Source of the DNA: Candidatus Saccharimonadota bacterium
GTDB lineage: Bacteria; Patescibacteriota; Saccharimonadia; Saccharimonadales; Saccharimonadaceae
Reading direction: 5' to 3'
Length of the DNA stretch: 35,474 nucleotides
Assembly (NCBI GenBank): GCA_013316435.1
Contig: WSMR01000005.1
Location: forward strand, 1-35,474
Made by a program: the position numbers and the translations under genes. The notes under the pieces were generated by a model, which was given only the letters and a program-made list of their open reading frames with translations, ran no database searches and was not told the DNA's origin. Below, piece by piece: positions 1 to 7,796 of the stretch. The number at the start of each line of letters is the position of its first letter. Position 1 is the stretch's first letter.

Positions 1-1
1 C

Positions 2-1381
2 GGTAGTGGCTTAGATAAAACTGGTGCAAGTATTGGTCCAGGGATGATAGTTTCAACTGAGAAACTAAATCAGATTGAAGAGGTTGATGCACGAGGGCGG
101 TTAATACGTCTGCAGCCAGGCGTGAAACTAGGCGAGCTAAATCAAGCTTTGCGTTTAAATGGTTTATGGCTGCCAATTGGTTATGATAAGCGTGCTACGA
201 TCGGTGGCTTGATTTCAGATAATCCTACCGACGACTATAGCTATAAGTACGGTGGGATTTTCCACTATGTTGAACGTGTAGAAATTACATTGCCGAGCGG
301 AGATCTAGTGCAGTTGGCTGCGATACCGCAACGGGCGGCCGATTCTAAAGCTAAGGAGGATTCTGCTGAAGGGGTATTGTATCGCAAAGTAAATCAGCTA
401 CTAGATGAGCAAGCGGACACTATTCTAGACCGCTCAATGCGACCGTTTGATGCTGAGGGCTATGCCAATATAGTGCGGGTGCGCGAAAAACACATGATGA
501 ATTTACTTCCGCTACTGTTTGCCTCGCAAGGGACTTTGGGCGCAATCACCGATATTATTTTACGCCTTGAGCCGCTGCCTTCTACGTCGCGGAGAATGAT
601 GGTTTCATTCCATGACCTAAAGACGGCGCAGAGGTTTATGAACTATGCGCGCGATTTAAAGCCGTATTTACTGAAACTAGTTGATTTGGCAATTATTGAG
701 CGGGCTATCGAAAACGGCAAAAAACTAGATTTTGTGACTAGAAAGCTTGGTAAAGGCGTGCTAGTTATAGCAGGATTTGACTTTTCTAAGCACAAGACCA
801 AGCGATGCCTGGAGCAACTGAGTGAGCTTTTGCCCAACAACGCACAGCAGTTGATTGAAACGGTGGAAAATTATGAAGATTTTGAGGAAATTGAAAGCTT
901 CTTGACTAACTACCTGAATGATGGTGATGGTGATGGTGAACGTACTGCGATCTTGGATAATGTATTTGTTCCGAGCATGAATTTTACCGATTTTGTGCAA
1001 GGGCTCAAAACTTTGGAGCAAACTGTCCGCAAAGATTTGCCGATTTATGGATCATTTGCTGCACCGAACTATAACCTGAGACCGGATTTTGATTTATCAG
1101 ATTTCGGTGACCGTCAGGAAGCAGTAGATTTTATGCAGACGTATAGTGAACTCGTAGTATCTTGCCAAGGTTCAATCACTGCGAATTACCCCGAAGGTAG
1201 AACACGCTCAATCGTGCAAATCGCTACGCTTTCAGCAAACGAGAGGCAATTATATGCAGGGATAAAATCGGCGTTTGATCCACTTAGTATTATGAACCCT
1301 GGAGTAAAGCTCGGCGCTTCAGCCGAGGATGCAGTTCGACATCTGCGGACTACCGAGAAGGGCGGCATAGTTACGCCTTAA
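2..1381 (+). CDS. FAD-linked oxidase / FAD-FMN-containing dehydrogenase (5' partial)
   Basis: The frame is open from base 2, before the first ATG at 44, and reads GSGLDKTGASIGPGM, the pyrophosphate-binding end of an FAD_binding_4 (PCMH/VAO-type) domain, so the true start lies outside the window. Next come VDARGRLIRLQPGVKLGEL and ATIGGLISDNPTDDYSYKYGG, typical of the second half of that domain, then a mixed alpha/beta cap region and a C-terminal NPGVKLG block like the FAD-oxidase C domain (lactate/glycolate dehydrogenase style MNPGK). The likely role is oxidation of a 2-hydroxy acid or similar substrate with a noncovalent flavin. No iron-sulfur cysteines are visible in the part present. The substrate cannot be told. 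It ends 100 bp before tig, which has its own promoter. Confidence 0.8.
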   Translation, partial: GSGLDKTGASIGPGMIVSTEKLNQIEEVDARGRLIRLQPGVKLGELNQALRLNGLWLPIGYDKRATIGGLISDNPTDDYSYKYGGIFHYVERVEITLPSGDLVQLAAIPQRAADSKAKEDSAEGVLYRKVNQLLDEQADTILDRSMRPFDAEGYANIVRVREKHMMNLLPLLFASQGTLGAITDIILRLEPLPSTSRRMMVSFHDLKTAQRFMNYARDLKPYLLKLVDLAIIERAIENGKKLDFVTRKLGKGVLVIAGFDFSKHKTKRCLEQLSELLPNNAQQLIETVENYEDFEEIESFLTNYLNDGDGDGERTAILDNVFVPSMNFTDFVQGLKTLEQTVRKDLPIYGSFAAPNYNLRPDFDLSDFGDRQEAVDFMQTYSELVVSCQGSITANYPEGRTRSIVQIATLSANERQLYAGIKSAFDPLSIMNPGVKLGASAEDAVRHLRTTEKGGIVTP

Positions 1382-1466
1382 TGTAATATGACGAGGAACC
1401 CAAGCAAAGAAGCCCCATTCGATATTTTTTTCGAGGCGACGCAATTATTTCTTGTGCGATAGCATA

Positions 1467-1475
1467 TGATATAAT
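1467..1475 (+). promoter_or_regulatory. Extended -10 promoter of tig (leaderless)
   Basis: TGATATAAT is an extended -10 (TGn + TATAAT at 1470-1475). Only 6 nt separate it from the tig ATG at 1482, so transcription should begin at or next to the start codon. No Shine-Dalgarno sequence can fit. No convincing -35 is present. Confidence 0.65.
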
Positions 1476-1481
1476 CGTAGA

Positions 1482-2876
1482 ATGAAGACTACAAGAAAAA
1501 AATTATCTGACACTAGGGTGGAAATGCAGGTGACGCTGGATGCGGCGGATTTGAAGGTGGCGCGCAATCAGGCTCTGACGCGATTGGCTCAGGACTTGAA
1601 GGTGCAAGGCTTCCGCAAGGGTAAAGCCCCAGCTTCGCTCGTTGAAAAGCAAGTTTCACCAAACGAAATCGCCAACGAGACAATTGATATTGCGGTGCGT
1701 ACCAATGTTGCTAAGGCATTTGAGGCGGAAAAACAGCCTCCGATTGCTATCACCAATGTCAATGTCACAAAATATGTTCCGGATGATACGGCTGAATTTA
1801 CCGCTACCGCGGATGTTTTGCCCGACGTCAAGCTTGGTGACTATAAGAATTTGAAGGCGAAAATGGGTAAAGTTGAGCCGACTGCCGCTGATATACAAGA
1901 AATTATTGATAATATCGTAAAAGCGTATTCGGAAAAGACGGTTGCGAAGAAAAAAGCTGAACTAGGTGATGAAGTGATTATCGACTTCGTGGGTAAGCGC
2001 GAGAATGGTGAAGAATTTGCTGGTGGTAGTGCCAAGGACCATCATCTAGAACTTGGGTCAGGACAATTCATTCCAGGATTTGAGGATGCAATTGTGGGGC
2101 ATGAGTCGGGTGACAAGTTCGACATCAAAGTGACTTTTCCGAAGGACTACCCGGAAAAAAGTCTTGCCGGTCAGCCAGCTATTTTTGAGACTTTGGTAAA
2201 ACAGGTTAACGAAGTTAAAGTTCCAAAATTAGATAACGAGCTAGCGAAAAAATGTGGTAATTTTGAGACCGTGGCGGATTTAAAAGCCGATATCAAGAAA
2301 AATTTGCAGGCGCAGAATCATCAGCGAGCTTATGAGCAATATCGGGATGATCTTGTTCAGGATTTAGTTAAGAAGTCAAAAGTTGCAGCACCGGAGATTT
2401 TGATTAATGATCAAATGCGTTTTATTCGCGACGATTTGACTCGTAATGTTGCAAGTCACGGCATGACTTTGGAGCAATACTTGGCTCAGTCCGGTATGAC
2501 GATAGAAGAATGGGAAAAGCAAGCCAAGGACGTTGCCGAGCAACGCGTGAAATCATCCTTGGTTTTGCAGATTTTAGCTCGTGAGCAGAATATCCAGGTG
2601 AGCGATGCTGAAGTTGAGGCAAAAATTGCGGAGCTTCGTGATGTTTATCAAAACTCGAAAGAGGCACTTGATAACCTGAAAAAACCGGAAGTGCGTCAAG
2701 ACATCAAAAATCGTATGATTATCGACAAGACTTTGGACTTTTTGACGGTAGAGAATTTGCAGAGTGCAGATAAGTCGAAAAAGGATACAAAAACCACGCA
2801 GACGGCTAAGAAGCCATCGCCAAAGAAAGACAGCAAGAAGACTACAAAGACAACTAAAAAATCAGACACGAAATAG
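1482..2876 (+). CDS. tig: Trigger factor, ribosome-associated chaperone / peptidyl-prolyl isomerase
   Basis: This is a full three-domain trigger factor of 464 residues. The N-terminal ribosome-binding domain carries the signature GFRKGKAP (about residues 43-50). An FKBP-type isomerase domain follows at about 150-240, with ELGDEVIIDFVG, GSGQFIPGFED and FPKDYPEKSLAG. The C-terminal helical substrate-binding arms run to about 425. It binds nascent chains at the ribosomal exit near uL23. The last 35-40 residues are an unusual Lys/Thr/Ser-rich tail not seen in the E. coli protein. Similar basic tails occur on other proteins here. The ATG at 1482 fits the N-terminal alignment and lies 6 nt after a TATAAT, implying leaderless translation. 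Confidence 0.96.
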   Translation: MKTTRKKLSDTRVEMQVTLDAADLKVARNQALTRLAQDLKVQGFRKGKAPASLVEKQVSPNEIANETIDIAVRTNVAKAFEAEKQPPIAITNVNVTKYVPDDTAEFTATADVLPDVKLGDYKNLKAKMGKVEPTAADIQEIIDNIVKAYSEKTVAKKKAELGDEVIIDFVGKRENGEEFAGGSAKDHHLELGSGQFIPGFEDAIVGHESGDKFDIKVTFPKDYPEKSLAGQPAIFETLVKQVNEVKVPKLDNELAKKCGNFETVADLKADIKKNLQAQNHQRAYEQYRDDLVQDLVKKSKVAAPEILINDQMRFIRDDLTRNVASHGMTLEQYLAQSGMTIEEWEKQAKDVAEQRVKSSLVLQILAREQNIQVSDAEVEAKIAELRDVYQNSKEALDNLKKPEVRQDIKNRMIIDKTLDFLTVENLQSADKSKKDTKTTQTAKKPSPKKDSKKTTKTTKKSDTK

Positions 2877-2939
2877 CTGGCGAAAACTGAGTTAGACGGA
2901 CGTACTGTTTAGATTCGCGTTCAGGACGCACTAAAAAGC

Positions 2940-2968
2940 TTGCAATTTTGACTCGACTAGAGTATAAT
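2940..2968 (+). promoter_or_regulatory. Promoter of rpsL-rpsG
   Basis: TTGCAA (2940-2945), a 17-nt spacer and TATAAT (2963-2968) make a good sigma70-type promoter. The predicted 5' UTR is about 75 nt and carries GGGAAG just ahead of the rpsL ATG. A second TATAAT at 3016-3021 has no -35 at correct spacing. Confidence 0.7.
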
Positions 2969-3048
2969 TAATGGTAGAGTTTCAAGCTGGATACTATTGC
3001 TGTGCGTATCTAGCATATAATAAAAGTTATAGTTAAATAGGGAAGTTT

Positions 3049-3459
3049 ATGCCAACAATTAATCAGTTGATTCGTAAACCACGCAAAAAGGCGATCAAAA
3101 AGTCGAAGGCGCCTGCTCTTGGGAGCATCGTGAACACTTTGAAGACTCGTAAATATGACCAAGCTGCGCCTTTGAAACGCGGCGTATGTCTAAAAGTTAC
3201 AACCAAAACTCCGAAGAAGCCAAACTCGGCTCTTCGTAAGGTTGCGCGTGTCCGTTTGACCAACGGTCAGGAAGTTTGGGCTTATATCGGTGGGGAAGGC
3301 CACAATCTTCAAGAGCACGCTGTGGTGCTGGTGCGCGGTGGTCGTGTGCCGGATTTGCCAGGTGTGCGCTATCATATTGTGCGCGGTACGCTCGATCTTC
3401 AAGGCGTGCAGGGTCGCAAGCAAGGTCGTTCTAAATATGGTGCAAAGAAGGGAGAATAG
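3049..3459 (+). CDS. rpsL: 30S ribosomal protein uS12
   Basis: Ribosomal protein S12 (136 aa) of the decoding centre. The conserved stretch [20 protein letters not shown] and the loop [17 protein letters not shown], which holds the aspartate that is beta-methylthiolated in some bacteria, are both intact. The Lys in [11 protein letters not shown] at the main streptomycin-resistance position is wild type. GGGAAG lies about 6 nt before the ATG. rpsG follows after 2 nt, the usual str-operon order, but fusA and tuf do not follow: a terminator closes the unit after rpsG. Confidence 0.98.
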   Translation: MPTINQLIRKPRKKAIKKSKAPALGSIVNTLKTRKYDQAAPLKRGVCLKVTTKTPKKPNSALRKVARVRLTNGQEVWAYIGGEGHNLQEHAVVLVRGGRVPDLPGVRYHIVRGTLDLQGVQGRKQGRSKYGAKKGE

Positions 3460-3461
3460 TT

Positions 3462-3941
3462 ATGCCACGTAAAGTTACTAAATCTTTGCAACGTAAAATT
3501 TCACCGGATCGTAAGTATCAGTCTGTTTTGGTGCAGCGTTTAATTAATAAAAGCATGCTTGATGGCAAGAAACAGGTTGCCGAACGTGCTGTTTATGAAG
3601 CGCTTGAAGGTGCAGCAAAGAAGTTGAAGTCGGAAGATCCAGTTGAGGTTTTTGAAAAAGCAATCGCCAATATTTCGCCGGATTTTGAAGTGAAATCTCG
3701 TCGAGTTGGTGGTGCTAACTATCAAATTCCATTCCCGATTTCCGGTCATCGTCAAGAGCATTTTGCTTTCACTTGGTTAGTCCAAGCGGCGCGCGCTCGT
3801 AGCGGTATGCCGTACGCGAAGCGCCTTGAGCTAGAAATCGTTGATGCCTACAATGAAACTGGTGCTGCCTTCAAGAAGAAGGAAGATTGTCACCGCATGG
3901 CTGAGGCAAACCGTGCCTTTGCACATTTTGCAAGAGCATAG
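3462..3941 (+). CDS. rpsG: 30S ribosomal protein uS7
   Basis: Ribosomal protein S7 (159 aa), the primary 16S rRNA binder that nucleates assembly of the 30S head. It shows the N-terminal MPRKVTK, VGGANYQIPFPI (family VGGxxYQVPxEV) and the C-terminal KKEDCHRMAEANRAFAHFA block. GGGAG just upstream, inside the end of rpsL, is the ribosome site. It is co-transcribed with rpsL. A rho-independent terminator begins 21 nt after the stop. Confidence 0.98.
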   Translation: MPRKVTKSLQRKISPDRKYQSVLVQRLINKSMLDGKKQVAERAVYEALEGAAKKLKSEDPVEVFEKAIANISPDFEVKSRRVGGANYQIPFPISGHRQEHFAFTWLVQAARARSGMPYAKRLELEIVDAYNETGAAFKKKEDCHRMAEANRAFAHFARA

Positions 3942-3962
3942 GATTATTAGCCTAGAAATTGA

Positions 3963-3990
3963 AAGAGGAGTCCGATGGGCTCCTCTTTTT
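3963..3990 (+). terminator. Rho-independent terminator after rpsG
   Basis: AAGAGGAGTCC, loop GAT, then GGGCTCCTCTT form an 11-bp stem (one G-T wobble), followed by T's. It closes the rpsL-rpsG unit ahead of a convergent accessory gene. Confidence 0.93.
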
Positions 3991-4021
3991 ACTCTGATTA
4001 TGGCTTTGATTGTCAGAAAAA

Positions 4022-4534
4022 TTACCGATTGGAAAACATAATGTAGTATATAGCCATGTCATTTTCCATTTCGCTAGTCCTTACCCATTCAACGAATTTA
4101 GGGTTTGTGTTAATTTCCTCAGTGTCACCGCAGTCTTGAGGCAGACCATTTGGTATCGGCCTGGAGTGGCGCATCACTAAGAGCGTATGCGTAGGACTCG
4201 TGGAGGTGATATAAAATTCCTCCGTGTCGCCATTGTAGTCCCCTTGAATGAAATTGTCTAAGGTAATTCGCCACTCCAGTCGTGAATATTCTGATGAAAA
4301 CGGCGGGAAAGCGGCGAGCAACGGGTATGGCATTCGTCCACATATATCCGCTCTTTGCGCAAATCCTATTGGTAGTCTTCGAGAAAAAACGAGATTAAGA
4401 TTTGGCAAAGTGTCGCCAAAAAGAGATACTATCACCTGGTCGGTGCCGCAATCGTTTTTGCGAATCGTATAGCTCGCCTCCCCACATAGCTACCTAAGCT
4501 CAGTATCTGAGAGTAACTTCGTCTGCATTTCCAT
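4022..4534 (-). pseudogene. Hypothetical gene interrupted by an in-frame amber codon at codon 15
   Basis: On the minus strand an ATG at 4534 follows AAAAGGGAGA at good spacing, behind a strong promoter (4622-4650). The frame reads MEMQTKLLSDTELR, then TAG (4492-4490), then stays open in the same frame for about 156 codons to a stop at 4022. Downstream of TAG it continues LCGEASYTIRKNDCGTDQ and then VIVSLFGD, where a GTG at 4435 would give a 137-residue product but has no clear ribosome site. I recognise no family. The protein has no membrane segment and is rich in aromatic and acidic residues. TAG ends several intact neighbours (the LOG gene, the ABC transporter), so amber is not reassigned. 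It is a recent nonsense mutation, a readthrough case or a sequencing error. Confidence 0.6.
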
Positions 4535-4615
4535 AAAAAATCTCCCTTTTCTTTAGGCTAGACATCAAAGTCTTTAGATAGATTAAAGTTCTTTTATGCC
4601 CGCCCACATAATTAT
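4535..4615 (-). promoter_or_regulatory. Conserved 5' leader, copy L1, with short ORF MWAGIKEL
   Basis: Transcript sense on the minus strand. After the -10 come GGAGAG, then ATG (first base 4609) and an 8-codon ORF MWAGIKEL ending CTT TAA at 4583. The block GGGCGGGCATA.AAG.ACTTTAAT is shared almost base for base with the leader at 20597-20689. Further shared blocks are CTTTGATGTCTAG and CTAAAGAAAAGGG, the last containing the Shine-Dalgarno sequence of the main gene. GGGCAT can pair with ATGTCT, and in the other copy GGGCAT meets ATGCCT, a compatible change. CTTTA...TAAAG forms an inner hairpin. Confidence 0.5.
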
Positions 4616-4621
4616 CTCTCC

Positions 4622-4650
4622 ATTCTATCACAGATTGATATAAAAGTCAA
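4622..4650 (-). promoter_or_regulatory. TTGACT-17-TAGAAT promoter of the interrupted gene
   Basis: Minus-strand TTGACT (4650-4645), 17-nt spacer ending TGTGA, and TAGAAT (4627-4622). Both a -35 and an extended -10 are present. Its spacer end CTGTGA matches the promoter at 5561-5589. Confidence 0.8.
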
Positions 4651-4687
4651 GACCTTGAACATTGAAAGTAGTTTTTAACATGAAAAT

Positions 4688-4728
4688 ACCACCCCTAATT
4701 CGCGGTATTCTTTGAATCTTGGGGTGGT
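4688..4728 (-). terminator. Terminator-like hairpin after the 4763-5461 gene
   Basis: ACCACCCC (4688-4695) and GGGGTGGT (4721-4728) pair perfectly across a 25-nt loop. On the minus strand ATTTT follows. On the plus strand TTTT follows, so it may work both ways. It separates the two minus-strand accessory genes. Confidence 0.7.
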
Positions 4729-4762
4729 TTTTGCGTCTGATGTTGTAGTTTTTTCTGTGTCG

Positions 4763-5461
4763 CTAAATTGCTGCCGCGAGTTCTTCGGCAACAAGTTCTG
4801 ATCCCGCCAGGGAACCTTCGTTTGTTTCTGCGGTGCACAGTGCTTCGCATTCTTTTCTTAAGGCACTGAATGGATGTTCTTTCAACACATCCCGCAGATA
4901 TAGCTTAATCCGTCGTACCTCTTTTGGGCGCTCTTTTTTGAAAGTGCGCTCAAGCCTGCTGTATTCGCGACGGAGCGTCTTGTCATTCTTGCTGGCAAGC
5001 AGAAACTTAAGCAGGCAAATACAAATAGCGATACCCCTAAAAAAGTGGGGCATCTCCCCAGGTAATTGCAATCCTCCCGGCAAGGGTTTCGTATTATCCG
5101 GCCGGTAGCAGATCCAAATGCAGCCTTCTTTGCACCGAACTGTAATGACCCAACAACTGTGGCAAATATCCCATAAACCGGTAGGATATTCATACGCTGC
5201 ATTCGGTAAATAGCTTGACGATAAAATCCCCCAAGCTCGGTCAAGCGCCCGGCGTAGCTCGGCAGCTTCGGCCTCATTGCTGGCAATGAGAAATGCGTCA
5301 CGACGCATTTCTACTCGTCTGCTATCAGGCTGGTTGTAACGGCGCGTTTGGGCTAAGAGCGAGCCCCCTAATCCAACTTGCTCGAAAGCCCTACGCAGGA
5401 TCTCAATCGTTATCGGATCGAGGAATGACTCGTTTACTACTGTTTTTTTGAAACCTTTCAA
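4763..5461 (-). CDS. Hypothetical protein, 232 aa
   Basis: I recognise no family. The start is a TTG at 5461 with AAAGGAGG five bases upstream, a near-perfect ribosome site that decides the start. The N-terminal third is helical and charged (FLDPITIEILRRAFEQVGLGG, then a Glu/Ala/Arg-rich helix EAEAAELRRALDRAWGILSS). The middle holds Trp and Cys (GLWDICHSCWVITVRCKEGCIWICYRP), in which several Cys could bind metal but no standard finger spacing is clear. PHFFRGIAICICLLKFLLA is a possible single membrane or buried helix. A long basic helical stretch (SRLERTFKKERPKEVRRIKLYLRDVL) and an Ala/Glu tail end it. It sits behind a full -35/-10 promoter and a long leader in an accessory patch. Confidence 0.75.
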   Translation of the reverse strand: MKGFKKTVVNESFLDPITIEILRRAFEQVGLGGSLLAQTRRYNQPDSRRVEMRRDAFLIASNEAEAAELRRALDRAWGILSSSYLPNAAYEYPTGLWDICHSCWVITVRCKEGCIWICYRPDNTKPLPGGLQLPGEMPHFFRGIAICICLLKFLLASKNDKTLRREYSRLERTFKKERPKEVRRIKLYLRDVLKEHPFSALRKECEALCTAETNEGSLAGSELVAEELAAAI

Positions 5462-5466
5462 GTTAA

Positions 5467-5554
5467 CCTCCTTTGAGTTGACAATCCCAGTGCACTAACT
5501 AAAACATCAAACAGATTAAAGTGCGACTAGGAAATTTTCGAGTTCCAAGTACAT
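5467..5554 (-). promoter_or_regulatory. Conserved 5' leader, copy L2, with short ORF MYLELENFLVAL
   Basis: Minus-strand leader of the 4763-5461 gene. Six bases after the -10 an ATG (5554) opens a 12-codon ORF MYLELENFLVAL that ends CTT TAA at 5516, exactly within the ACTTTAATCT block seen in the other two leaders. TTTGATG and TTTTAG follow, matching TTTGATGYCTAG elsewhere. GCACT...AGTGC can close a hairpin around the conserved blocks. The GGGCGGGCAT block of the other copies is absent, so this is the most diverged member. Confidence 0.4.
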
Positions 5555-5560
5555 CTTACC

Positions 5561-5589
5561 ATTGTATCACAGATTTTTATTTATGTCAA
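5561..5589 (-). promoter_or_regulatory. TTGACA-17-TACAAT promoter of the 4763-5461 gene
   Basis: Minus-strand TTGACA (5589-5584), 17-nt spacer ending CTGTGA, and TACAAT (5566-5561). It is divergent from the gap promoter, with the two -10 boxes about 70 bp apart. Confidence 0.82.
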
Positions 5590-5632
5590 TAGTGAAGAAA
5601 TTTACGAAAACTTTATCCTTATGGCAAAAGTG

Positions 5633-5641
5633 TGCTATAAT
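5633..5641 (+). promoter_or_regulatory. Extended -10 promoter of the gap operon
   Basis: TGCTATAAT, with TATAAT at 5636-5641, about 27 nt before the gap ATG. TTATCC at 5613-5618 is only a weak -35. AGGAGG precedes the ATG, so this mRNA has a normal short leader. Confidence 0.72.
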
Positions 5642-5668
5642 TAACCGTAAGTAGGTTTAGGAGGAATC

Positions 5669-6667
5669 ATGGTCAGATTAGCTATCAATGGGTTTGGTCG
5701 CATTGGTCGGTGCGCGTTTAAGATTGCTTTTGAACGTCAGGACGCTGAAATCGTAGCGATCAACACGATTGGCTTACCGATGGAACTAGCGCATTTGCTG
5801 AAATATGATTCCGCTTATGGAGTCTATGACCACGATATTGACTACGATGACAAGCATATTATTATTGACGGTCAGCCAATTTTATTCTTGCAGGAGGCAG
5901 ACCCGTCAAGGCTGCCGTGGGATCGCTTAAAAGTTGATACGGTACTAGAATGTACTGGTAAATTCCGTTCACCCGCTGATGCGCGAGCCCATATCAAAGC
6001 TGGGGCGCGCAAAGTAGTAATTTCGGCGCCAGCCAAGGGCCAGGGTGCAAAGACGGTAGTGCTAGGCGTAAACGAAGAGGTTGTCACGGCTGATGATGAT
6101 GTTATTTCTTGCGCTAGCTGTACAACCAATTGTATTGCGCCAGTAATGAAAGTTTTGGAAGATAACTTTGGGATCGAGAAAGCCATGATGACAACAGTGC
6201 ATTCTTACACGGCTTCACAAAAGCTGCAAGATGACGCCGCAAAGGATTTGCGAGAAGCGCGTGCGGCGGCAGTCAACATCGTACCGACTAGTACTGGGGC
6301 ATCAAAAGCTACCGCACTAACGATTCCAAGTCTCGAGAACAAATTTAACGGGCTTTCGGTGCGTGTGCCGAGCCTAGTGGTGTCGCTTGCCGATATCACG
6401 GCGCTAGTAAAGCGCCAAACTACGATTGCGGAGCTAAATCGAGTTTTCGAAAAAGCCGCCGATGAGCCATACTATGAAGGTATTCTTGCCGTGACGCACG
6501 AGCAGTTAGTTAGTACTGATTTTCGTGGTAATTCCAACTCGGCAATTGTAGACTTGCCGCTTACCGACGTAGTTGACGGTGATATGATAAAAATCGTCGC
6601 CTGGTATGACAATGAGTGGGGTTACTCGAATCGTTTAGTTGAACTATCGGTGGATTTTGGGAGGTAA
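5669..6667 (+). CDS. gap: Glyceraldehyde-3-phosphate dehydrogenase, type I
   Basis: Phosphorylating GAPDH of 332 residues, converting glyceraldehyde-3-phosphate to 1,3-bisphosphoglycerate. The Rossmann motif INGFGRIGR is at residues 7-15. The catalytic Cys is Cys151 in CASCTTNCIAP, with its His partner in TTVHSYTASQKLQD. WYDNEWGYSNRL near the end is classical. The residue that is Asp in NAD-specific enzymes (E. coli AINDL) is Thr here (AINTIG), which may relax or shift coenzyme choice towards NADP, as in B. subtilis GapB. AGGAGG lies 5 nt before the ATG. It heads an operon with rpiB, rpe and a pfkB-type kinase. Confidence 0.97.
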   Translation: MVRLAINGFGRIGRCAFKIAFERQDAEIVAINTIGLPMELAHLLKYDSAYGVYDHDIDYDDKHIIIDGQPILFLQEADPSRLPWDRLKVDTVLECTGKFRSPADARAHIKAGARKVVISAPAKGQGAKTVVLGVNEEVVTADDDVISCASCTTNCIAPVMKVLEDNFGIEKAMMTTVHSYTASQKLQDDAAKDLREARAAAVNIVPTSTGASKATALTIPSLENKFNGLSVRVPSLVVSLADITALVKRQTTIAELNRVFEKAADEPYYEGILAVTHEQLVSTDFRGNSNSAIVDLPLTDVVDGDMIKIVAWYDNEWGYSNRLVELSVDFGR

Positions 6668-6668
6668 T

Positions 6669-7145
6669 ATGCCGGAATATACAATTTATTTAGGAAGTGA
6701 TCATCGCGGTTTTGAAGATCGTAAAGAACTAAAACCACTACTTGAAGGCTGTCATCAGTTTTTACGTATTGAAGATCTTGGGCCAAAGCGGCTGGATCCG
6801 GAGGATGATTTTAATGATATTGCGATTACGGTTGCTAGTGCGGTGCTGGGCAATGAGCACAGTTTTGGGGTACTAATTTGCGGTTCGGCGCATGGAGTTT
6901 GCATGCAGGCAAATCGGATTAAGGGGATTCGCGCAATCAATGCTTTGACGCCAGAAAGTGCGGTGGCAGGACGTGAGGATGACTATGCAAATGTACTCTG
7001 CCTCAGTGGCGACAACTTTAGCGCAGAGGAAATGGAGAAGATTGTGAAGGCGTTTTGTCATGCTCGGCCAAAAACCGACGAAAAATATCAAAGACGCGTC
7101 CAAAAACTAGATGACGATAGCAAATGGCCAGGGGGCGAGGCGTAA
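6669..7145 (+). CDS. rpiB: RpiB/LacA/LacB family sugar-phosphate isomerase
   Basis: Ribose-5-phosphate isomerase B type protein of 158 residues, interconverting ribose-5-P and ribulose-5-P. IYLGSDHRGFEDRKELKPLLE matches the N-terminal phosphate and ring-opening site. CGSAHGVCMQANRIKGIRAIN matches the family CGTGxGxxxxANK.xGIRA block with its catalytic Cys. AGREDDYANVLCLSGD replaces the usual ARxHNDANVLxLG, so the His of HND is changed. I start at the ATG at 6669, with GGGAGG in the last codons of gap, rather than at an upstream TTG inside gap. The spacing to gap is 1 nt. Confidence 0.85.
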   Translation: MPEYTIYLGSDHRGFEDRKELKPLLEGCHQFLRIEDLGPKRLDPEDDFNDIAITVASAVLGNEHSFGVLICGSAHGVCMQANRIKGIRAINALTPESAVAGREDDYANVLCLSGDNFSAEEMEKIVKAFCHARPKTDEKYQRRVQKLDDDSKWPGGEA

Positions 7146-7148
7146 TCT

Positions 7149-7796
7149 ATGGCAGCAATTGTCCCGACCATTACCACTGACGATAAGGCGGTTTTTGACA
7201 AAAACTTGCAGGCGTTTGCGCAGTTTTCAAAACGGATTCAAATTGATACTTCGGATGGTACTTTTGCGGCGACGACTATGGTCGGACTCGATAATATGGA
7301 ATTCCCAGCGGGTGCGCAAATTGATCTCCATCTGATGACAGCTAAACCGAGCCAATATCTCGAGCGGGTAATTGAGCTAAAACCGAGTCTCTGTATTGTG
7401 CATATTGAGGTGGATGATGATTTGATGCGAATTGCTCAGAGCTTGCACGGCGCGGGGATCAAGTTTGGGCTAGCTCTGCTTAAAGGCACTTATCCGCGAA
7501 GAGCACAACAGTTGATTTCTGAGGCTGACCACATGATGATTTTTGCCGGTTCGCTTGGGGCGCAGGGCGGTCAGGCCGATCTTTTGCAATACGAAAAAGT
7601 GCCCATTATTCGAGCCCTGAAGCAAGACATTGAAATTGGCTGGGATGGCGGAGCGAATTTGAGTAATGTCCGGGCGCTGGCGCATGCCGGAATTGATGTA
7701 ATTAATGTTGGTAGCGCCATTACGAATGCTCCAGATTCGGCTGCGATGTACAAGGCGATTAGCGAAGAGGCCGAACGAAAGGGTGTTTTGATATGA
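7149..7796 (+). CDS. rpe: Ribulose-phosphate 3-epimerase-like protein
   Basis: A 215-residue TIM-barrel protein of the RPE family, expected to interconvert ribulose-5-P and xylulose-5-P. DLHLMTAKP keeps the metal-binding His of HLM, and GWDGGANLSNV keeps the Asp of the VDGG motif plus the phosphate-binding glycines. In the first strand the usual HVDVMDG reads QIDTSDG, so one of the four metal ligands is Gln instead of His. The family DxxxVMxVxPGFGGQ loop is represented by a diverged MMIFAGSLGAQGGQADL. It sits between rpiB and a pfkB kinase, supporting a pentose-phosphate role. The stop overlaps the next start (ATGA). Confidence 0.85.
   Translation: MAAIVPTITTDDKAVFDKNLQAFAQFSKRIQIDTSDGTFAATTMVGLDNMEFPAGAQIDLHLMTAKPSQYLERVIELKPSLCIVHIEVDDDLMRIAQSLHGAGIKFGLALLKGTYPRRAQQLISEADHMMIFAGSLGAQGGQADLLQYEKVPIIRALKQDIEIGWDGGANLSNVRALAHAGIDVINVGSAITNAPDSAAMYKAISEEAERKGVLI

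Noticed and set aside
2422-2667. 81-codon minus-strand frame inside tig
   Set aside because: Shadow of the tig codons; no ribosome site or family likeness.
3016-3021. Second TATAAT before rpsL
   Set aside because: No -35 at proper distance and no TGn; the 2940-2968 promoter is better. It could still act weakly.
4490-4492. Amber codon as evidence for a changed genetic code
   Set aside because: TAG ends intact genes such as the LOG-family gene and the ABC transporter, so it is a normal stop here.
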